A DNA stretch of 64,000 nucleotides, taken from Marthasterias glacialis (Eukaryota; Echinodermata; Asteroidea; Forcipulatida; Asteriidae). The stretch is taken from NCBI GenBank assembly GCA_911728455.2, contig OU452227.1:12495110-12559109 (forward strand). The letters are read 5' to 3'. Below are positions 35,201 to 44,200 of the stretch, piece after piece. The notes below the pieces were generated by a model. That model ran no database searches, was not told the origin of the DNA, and saw only the letters and a program-made list of their open reading frames with translations. The stretch's first letter is position 1, and each line of letters opens with the position of its first letter. The position numbers and the translations under genes were made by a program.

Positions 35201-38200
35201 ATGTACTAACCCTTTAACTTATAACTTTATAAAGTTTAATTGGCCCATAGAGTGCTCAGATGACATCCTGTTTTCTTGGGTTTTTTTTCTTTCATTGCAG
35301 TCACTCACTGTTCTCCAGGACAAGTATTTATATGGAGAGATCGTCTGGGGTAAAATGAAAGGATTTAATTGGTGGCCCGGCCTCGTCCTGCATCATTACA
35401 CCTGCAGGAAGGAGCCTGCCCCTAGTGATGCATGCTGGGTAAACTGGTTCGGTGATAACAAGTTTTCCAAGGTATTTGAATTTGTTTGTCATTCTGGACA
35501 CATGACCAATAAAAATAGTAAAATGCGTATCGCATATAAGTTAAATCTCCTCACTTTTTAAAGCTCTGCAAGAGCTATTTTCATGGACTATCTCCTGACT
35601 ATATATCTGAGCTTCTGCATAACTATTCCTGTTCATCCTCTTTGTTCTGCTGGCTAATCTTGACTGACGCAAACTACTTTAAAATCCTATGGTCAAAAAG
35701 CCTTCACCTTCATTGTACCTTCATTGTGGAATGACTTACCTCTTCATGTTGGACAAGCTGACTCTGTTCAGATTTTCAAAGGACTTTTAAAAACTCACTT
35801 GTTTGAATCTACATTTTTGTAACTTTACTTGATGTATTTAATTGTTTTATGTCCTCACAAATAGGAAATATGGCGCTTAATATTTTGCACATTTTTAGTA
35901 TTCTGCAGGCTTTATTGTGTAATCCCTGATTGCAGACTTTTGTCCTTTTGTTCCAAGAAGAGGATTACCAGACATAAGAGAGGCTTCCACCATTGTTCAT
36001 TCATTATATTTTGGCTCAATGGTGGTAAGTCAGTGTGAACCGGGGATCCAGCCTTGGTTCTGGGTTTAGTATCAATCGTAAGCCGTGGCACATGGCTGAG
36101 GTTTTGCAATTCATGATGCATGAATTTGACGATAAAGATTTAAAAAAAAAATCATGGTACAGGCTAGACTGTATGATGGAGGGAAATATGCAAGGAGTTC
36201 CAAGTATATGGGAAGATTCCAGTCTAACAGTTTTTTATCTGTATACGTAATTAAATCACTTTACTTTCATGGTGAAAATATGCGTATTGTCATCAAGCAG
36301 AATCAGTAAATTTCATTTTTCTTGTTGACATGCTTTCAATCCTCAGGTGAACCTGAATCAGGTGGTTTCATTTCAAGAGTTTCCCGCTCATTTCTCAAAG
36401 TCTACATTTCTACATACTGCCCTCTACAGGAAAGCTGTGTTTCATGGTCTGTCGGTAAGATTTCAACAACGTCCTAAATTTTTAACTCTTTCCCTACTAG
36501 AGATTCCCATGTGTATTGCATTGCCTGAAGACCAACTTATTTATGTATGCAAATTATTGTATGTAAATTAATAATAATAATAATAATATCAGTCTTAAAT
36601 GATGCATGAATCTACCACTATGGTACTCAAGGCGCTTATTGTTATTTTTTTAAGACAGTTTTTGAAGTATGAGACCCATTTATGTAGCACTTTGTAATGG
36701 TTAACAAGGTGCTGTGGCGCACGCATTTTTCAGCCACTGCGAGAAACACAGGGGCAAATCCCATTCTTAACAATAAGTGTTACTGGGTTCTTTTATATGC
36801 ATTACACAACGCACGGGACCTAGGGCTTTATGTCCCATCCGAAGGATGTAGCAATAATGGTGAGTTTCTTGCTTAAGGACACAGGTGTCAAAGACTGGGA
36901 CTTGACCCCACACTCTGCTGATCAGAACACCAGAGCTTAAGTCCAGTGCCCTTAACCGCTTGGCCACGACACTCCCTTTTTTCTTTTTATTGGGGTATGG
37001 GATTTTGTTTTTGGAGAAACATCCAACTAAATACTTCCCCCACCCCAAAACATGAATAAATAATTAAATAAACAAGTAAATAATAAAATTAAATAAACAA
37101 ATAAATAAAAACGCATAAACATTTATATTGCTTTTAAGCTATAGGAAAATGATCTCATTCGCTAAGTAAAGTCTATTTTAAGATGATAAAGCGGAATGAA
37201 TTATATATTGATTTGATTGTCAAATAATCAAGAAAAAATTGTCTTTATTATATATTTATCACTCACGTTTTTTTATAATTAATATCTTTCTCCTTTTAAT
37301 TTGGTATCCATAAAAGCAAAGTAGACCCTCAGCCAAACTAGATTGTTTCCCTACCATGCAACGTTCCAAATCCTACTTAATTATTATATTTTAATTTTAT
37401 TACAAGTTGGCATGTAAAAGAGCAGGCAAGACCTTCTCCGCTGACCCGAGTCCATTCCTGGTTGACCAGCCCAAGCACAGTCGGCATTACAGTACAGCCT
37501 GGACGGCATTCTATAACCTCTGCAATGAGATGATCAGCTGGGCTTCGGATGGATTCGAACCCTCCGGACCTGAGGGAATCAGGCCAAGTCAAGGTCTGTA
37601 TCATACAGAGTCGTGCACATCCTTTAAGAAATATCCAAACACCCTTTAAGAAATGTCAAAAAATGTTCAGTCACGTGGCAATTTATCAGACAGACTCTCT
37701 TTGATAGTTGGAACTTTTACTACCTTTCCCTCAAGAAGGCTTTTGGATTAAAAGTCAACACAAAAAAGAAAACTTATTTTGGGACAGAAACCATGGCAAC
37801 TCATTTATTTTCCCTTATGGGACAGATGAGCAGCAGCTCCCAGCAAGACCCCGTTCCCCATCACCGCCTCCAAGCCCAAAGATGTCCACACCCACCAAAA
37901 GGACCAGTCGTTCAAAGGGGACTGGGGCATGGAAAGATATGAGAGGTAAATACAATTAACGATAATGTCAAGAATTGGTCATGCTGTCAAAACTATTTAC
38001 TCTCTTTGAATCAAGATAAGGTACATCATTGTTTCTTCTGTGAAATGTACTGCTTCATGAATTGGTATGTAAAAACTATTTACTCTCCTTGAATCAAGAT
38101 AAGGTATGGCATTATTGTTTCTTTTGTGAGATATAGTACTGTTTCTTGTTGGTCTGATGCTAGAATCCGTTCTGTTTTGACAACGTAAAGCAACACTTTG

Positions 38201-41200
38201 TGAATTTCAAACAGAGAATAATCATAATCCTTTAATAAAAGTTATGTTTTGTTTCCATAGATACAGTGATGGACGACGTGCGTAATGGTTTGAAAAACAT
38301 ACAAGGTTTGTCTAAGCTTTTCAGATGGTTTAAAATACACTCCTGAAGACCAGAAGAGTACACTGTTCGAAACGTCGAGACCACACCGGCTCTTTTCAGA
38401 GCCACCACTCCTCACAAAAGAGATTTTTACATGTTTGAACCTGCAAATTTTACTAGTTCACTACTTTTTGTTTCCTAAAGCTTGGATTATTTTCTGAAGG
38501 CAATAAAATAGGAAGAATAACTTGCCTGTTGTTAATAATGTAAAAACAATTTTTTGTGATTTTTGTTTGGTCTGATTTAACAGAGGTGTGTCTTGGCTGC
38601 GGCAGTTCCGACTTGACTTCAGATCATCCGTTCTTCATTGGTGGCTTATGTGAAGTCTGTAGGGTCAGTTCAGCTTAAGAATTTACATTTCCTTACAGAT
38701 AGATTACAGTTTCCAATATTTTTTTACTCTGGAATTCCTTCCGTATAGTACAGCAGATAGTTGATGGGATTGTGCCTTTGATGATACAAGTATGGAATTT
38801 GGCACACAGTCAGACGGTATGACATGAGAAAGATATTTGGCTGACAGGGCCATCGCAGATTTTGAATTTTGAAAAATACAGGTAGAATAACAAGCAATGG
38901 CAGACATTTTAAAAAGTTTGAAAATTGCTTGTTATTCTGCCTAAATTTTTTCTAAATTCAAATCTGCGATGGCCCTATAGCCAAGTATCTTTTTCATGAC
39001 ACACTCTGAGCAAGTTCGAGTGTGCACTATGGTTAACTAAAGGTCGACCATCTTGACCCGAACCTAGGCTGGTCGACCATTGGTTAACTGCTGTGGTCGA
39101 CCATTTGGAACCAGCCTCAGGACCTTGGTTTCTTCCCTGGTCCCGGTAGCCTAGTTTCATGTGAACCTGTCTGAAGCGCAGAAGGGAACCAGTGACGAAA
39201 TCGCAGAATAGCGGAAAGTCATGGAAGTGCACGTATCAGTGCTGACAAAGAATTGTGTTTAAACTAGACCACCTAACGGGTCATTCAAGTGCATACGTCA
39301 CTGCGCATGTGCATTGCTAGTCAGTGGTCAACCACAGTTCGACCAAATGTGCACACTCAAACTTGCTCTTTGACTGTGTACCAAATATTATACGTGTATC
39401 ATCAAAGGCACAATCCCCCAAATATTTCCCCTATCTGACCTACTAATATAATACTGTTAAAACAAAAACACACACACACACAAACATGACTTATGAATGT
39501 TTATTATATCGTTGTCTTTTTGTATTGTGTAAAATTCTATTCACAAGACACTAAGGACTTGTAATTAGATGTTTGAAATTAATTAATTCTTCCAAAAACC
39601 AGAGACCTACAAATTGGTTTTCCGGTAAAAATCACTTTAAAATTATGTCTCTGGCAAGCTGAAGAATTTCAAAGATCAATGATTTGCCATCCCTCAATGA
39701 TATGTTTATTAAAAACTAGAAAATTGGAATGAATGTACTTTTCCCAAAACTAATGATGTATCATCACTTTATGATAGATGTATCTTCAAAACTAGAGGAT
39801 TAGAATGAAGATACTCCTTGAAAAACCATAGGTGTACCATCCCTTTATTCAAACTGTAGGATTAAATGAATGTACTCTTTCCAAAACTCAATGAAGTTTT
39901 TTCCCTTTATGATGTTTCTTAAAATAGAGGATTGGAATTTATCAAGTCTGTCCCAGAAGGCACTGATGTATAAGTTTCTGATTTCTGTCACAGGTTGAGT
40001 TCATTGAGATGGTGTATGTGTTTGACGAGGATGGGTACCAGGTTGGTCAATTAATCAATTTCATATTCTGACAATGTTGCAGAACTAAGCAAAAATTTAG
40101 CCGGGAAAAAGTAGCATACAAAATGCATAAAAATACATGCAATCTAAGCAGCTTATGTTGCATGCTAAGCGAAAAAAATAGCAGGAGAACAGTCGCATAC
40201 AAAATGCATAAAATACAAACACTCAGCAACTTACATGCTAAGCAAATAAGGGAACCGGTTTTATTCATTAAATATTGGCTTGATAATCATCATTGTCATC
40301 ATGAGAATAAGAAGGGAGCAAGTTAAAATTATAACTCAACAAACAATGTTGGCTTTTAGCAGCACAATAAACTTAGCCTTTCAATTTGATTTAATAAGCA
40401 GAAATGTTTTGTTCCAGTTAGTTTTGAGCTGTCTGCCTTGGTGATATACTACCCAAAACGAGAATTAACTTATCTGTAAAAATGTGATTGTAGTTTTGTC
40501 AAAAAAAATCAAGCAAAGTTTGAGGTAACATAAATGTTGAGTTGTTACTCCATCAGTTCTTCCAGGACTTCCACAACTCATGGAGAGACACTTCATGTAC
40601 ATGAAATGTTTCTCCATGAGCTGTGGTAGTTCTGAAACACAACCAGTGGCATAACAACTTGATGTTTCGATCAGTGTGCTGTGATCATCTTCAGGAGAAA
40701 GCTGGTCTCTGACGCTGCAGGTTGCACGAGTACAGTGGGTTGTTCTATGAGGTGCAATGGCGGGAAGTTCAAACAGGATCCTGGGGTGAAAAAACATAGT
40801 GTCTTCCTGAAAACCAAGATTTACCCGATGGAAAGTGGAGTTATTGAACTCACAAGTGTGTTGCTCAGATCGTTATGGATGTTTTTCTTCCCCTGTGTAG
40901 TGTTTTTGTTGTATCTGTGCGGAGGGCAAGGATATCGTCCTGTGTGATCAAGCAGACTGTTTTCGCTCTTTTTGTTATGACTGCCTGGATTATTTGGTTG
41001 GACCGGGTACAGTTCAGAAGGTAGTATTATTTTTTTATTTGATAATTTCTATAATTTCTTTCTAAGAAAATTTTTTTAAAGCAAATCTTGGTTTTGTTGA
41101 TTTTGAGTGATTTCTGTAAGATTTGACAAATTACTGGAAAGACTTTTGTTCCACATTCATTTTTTCTTTAACAGAGAATTAAAAGTAATTTTTATAAGAA

Positions 41201-44200
41201 AACAGTGTCAGTGCAAATCTTGTTTTTGGTTTGATTATGAATAATTTACATGAGATTTTACAATAAGTTACTGTATAGACTTTTGTGTAGCAAAACATCA
41301 AAAAAATTGGTCTGAAAAGGTAAATCCCTGCCAAACTCCTTGAAAATCGTGGCCAACTTTTTCAGCGCAATAAGTTTGTTTTTGTCCCCAACATATTTTC
41401 TTTGCGCCTGGTATAGGTTCTTGCCAAAGAGCACTGGAATTGCTACTTATGTGATCCCGAGTCGACCCCGGCCGGCCTCCTCACCTGCCGCTCTGATTGG
41501 CCGCAGAAACTGCTGTTGTTATTCCGGAGGGACAGTGATCAGAGCTTCTCACCTCTACGGAGCTATCCCCCTGTGGAGATGGCAAAGCGTCGACCCATCA
41601 GGGTTCTGTCTCTGTTTGATGGCATCGGGACAGGTCAGGTTCTTGAAAGTCTGTCTTTTTGGAATGCTCTTGTTGTTCTGGACGCCATGGTCAAGTTTCG
41701 TGCCCACACAGAGACCTATATATATTGACCAGGGCCTAAATTCATGGAGCTGCTTTAAGCAGATAATATTGCTTCACAATTTTCTGCTAAGCAAAAATAA
41801 GCAGGATACCAGTCACAGATGGTACATGTGACATGGTAATTTGGCTGGTAACCCTATTCTGGTGAGCATAATTTTGTTGTGTTTTGCTACTTTTTGTGCT
41901 TTTAGGCAGCTCTGTGAAATTGGGCACAGAGAGCTAACTCTAGATTCTAGACACAGATATTTGAAGTAGAAATTACAAAAATTAAGAAATTCAGTCAGTG
42001 AAAATGACTGCATTTTAGTCTGGATGCCCTCGAGAAAAAAATGAGGTGCGAACAAATATTAGGGCAGGTGTCACACCCTCGCACCCCCAGGTCAATGCCC
42101 TTGGTAGCCTGAGAACTATGGTATTGTCATTTGAATAGCTTTACAATATCTCTAATGTAATCGCTTTCTCGCTTTCTTTCGTTATCAGGCATGCTAGCTT
42201 TGAAGGAGCTAGGGGTGAAAGTAGACTGTTACTTGGCCTCGGAGATCAATGAGGAGGCCATGAGAGTGTCAACAGTACGACATGATGGTGTTATCCAGCA
42301 GCTGGATGATGTCCGACAAATCACTGAACATGAGGTGAGGAATGATTTGATTTGCAACTAAAAAAAGTGAACTTTAGAACTCTAAAGATAAATTTTGGAA
42401 CTCCTGAAGATGAATTTTGGAACTTCAAAGATGACTGTTGGAACTCCAAAGATGAATTTTGGAACTCCAAAGATAAACTTGGAATTCCAAAGATGAATTT
42501 TGGAACTCCAAAGATGAATTTTGGAACTCTAAAGATGAATTTTGGAACTCTAAAGATGAATTTTGGAACTCCAAAGATGAATTTTGGAACTCTAAAGATT
42601 AATTTTGGAACACCAAAGACGAAATCTCAAAGCAAAGGTGAATTTAATACTCAAAAAAGGGAATGTGAACTTCAATCAAAAGAACTGTGACCAATTTTGT
42701 TAAATTATTCAGTCAACGTTTTTGCTGAACAAACTTTGCCAAATAGTCCCACATGGTATGGTGTCTTGAGGTATTTCTTTAAGTAAGGTTTTCTTTTTTC
42801 TTAGCAGACATTTTTCTAAGCTCTACTTGCCCCACCCTCATAAAAAAAATTATAAAAGAGAAGTTTGCAACGCTTGTTGTCCCTAATGCAAAAGTCTGCT
42901 ACTTCATGGAGGCAATAATGGAGGTGATTGCCTCCATACCCATGGTCATTGCCTTGGTGCCCGTAAAAATTTGTATTTCTCTAATGAAAACTAAAAACTG
43001 CCATGCCTTGATGAGATTGAGATGCAGGCCTGTGATATGTGTTAATGCACTGGGGTTAAGTAAACAGGAGACAATAGGGGCAGGGTTGGAGGGGAGTGGT
43101 AACTGGAGTTGATGCCAAGACTTCAAGACAATTTGTCTTTGAGATGTTTTAGTGTTGTTTAGTATCCTTACAGTCATATTTTAACTTTGGATGAAACAAT
43201 TCATCTGTCTTGAGACACAGATCAGATCCTTGGGACCTTTTGATCTCGTCATTGGTGGGAGTCCTTGCAATGATCTGTCCATCGCCAACCCGGCCCGCAA
43301 AGGACTGTTTGGTAAGTTTTGTATCAAATTTGGCAAGAGCCATCTTGTGTGATTTGGTTATGATAATAGGCATTTATTAGGCACTTTTAAACCTTTTATC
43401 AAAGTGCTTTACACTAATACTACCCCCTGTTCATTTGGCACTGAGCATTCCTTGAACCATCTCAACTCCCTAGGAGTATGCAGACCAGCAGCCAAGTGTG
43501 CACACAGGTTGCTAATCATTCACATCAACAATCTCTACCCTCGCATGTAACCATGTACTCCTGGGTGATGAGAAGCAATTATAGTCAAGTGTCTTGCCCA
43601 AGAAACACACATGTCACCATTGGGATTCGAACCCACACTCCAATGACTCGGCCTTCAGAACCTGAAATCAATGCTCTATAGACCACTTGGGCAGAACACA
43701 CAAATTCTTATGGAAAACTAGCTTGGTCAATTCCTTCTGTTTTCAGAAAGAACTTTGAGTCAAGCTGGTGATTTGCCAGTACTTTCCATCAGTCTCCCTG
43801 TACTTGCAGTTTTTCTTGGAAGAGGTGATGTTGCAGTACAGTCAAGACATTTCCATTGTTAAGATCAGACCTTTAGAATTTTACTGTGGTAACGTAAAGA
43901 GTCTGTAATCCTCTAAAATGCAATGCCGTTGTATGTTCTGGGGATTTTATCTCCAGACTAAAAGGAGACCACAATACTTAGGGTTCAGCATTTTCTTTCT
44001 TTTCATCTGTCAATCACAACCTGTTGATTGGTCCAGGTGATTTTTTTAAACAGAAATATTTTAGAAAAGAGAAGTATTGATAGAGTCAATGAAAATTTGT
44101 CTTTGCAGAAGGCACGGGGCGATTGTTCTTTGATTTCTACCGTCTCCTCAACGCAGCTAGACCGTCGGAGGATAGTGACCGCCCCTTCTTCTGGCTGTTT

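Noticed and set aside
42352-42690. 112-codon plus-strand frame with MNFGTPK repeats
   Set aside because: A 21-bp minisatellite inside a DNMT3 intron; the exon ends at a clear donor at 42335.
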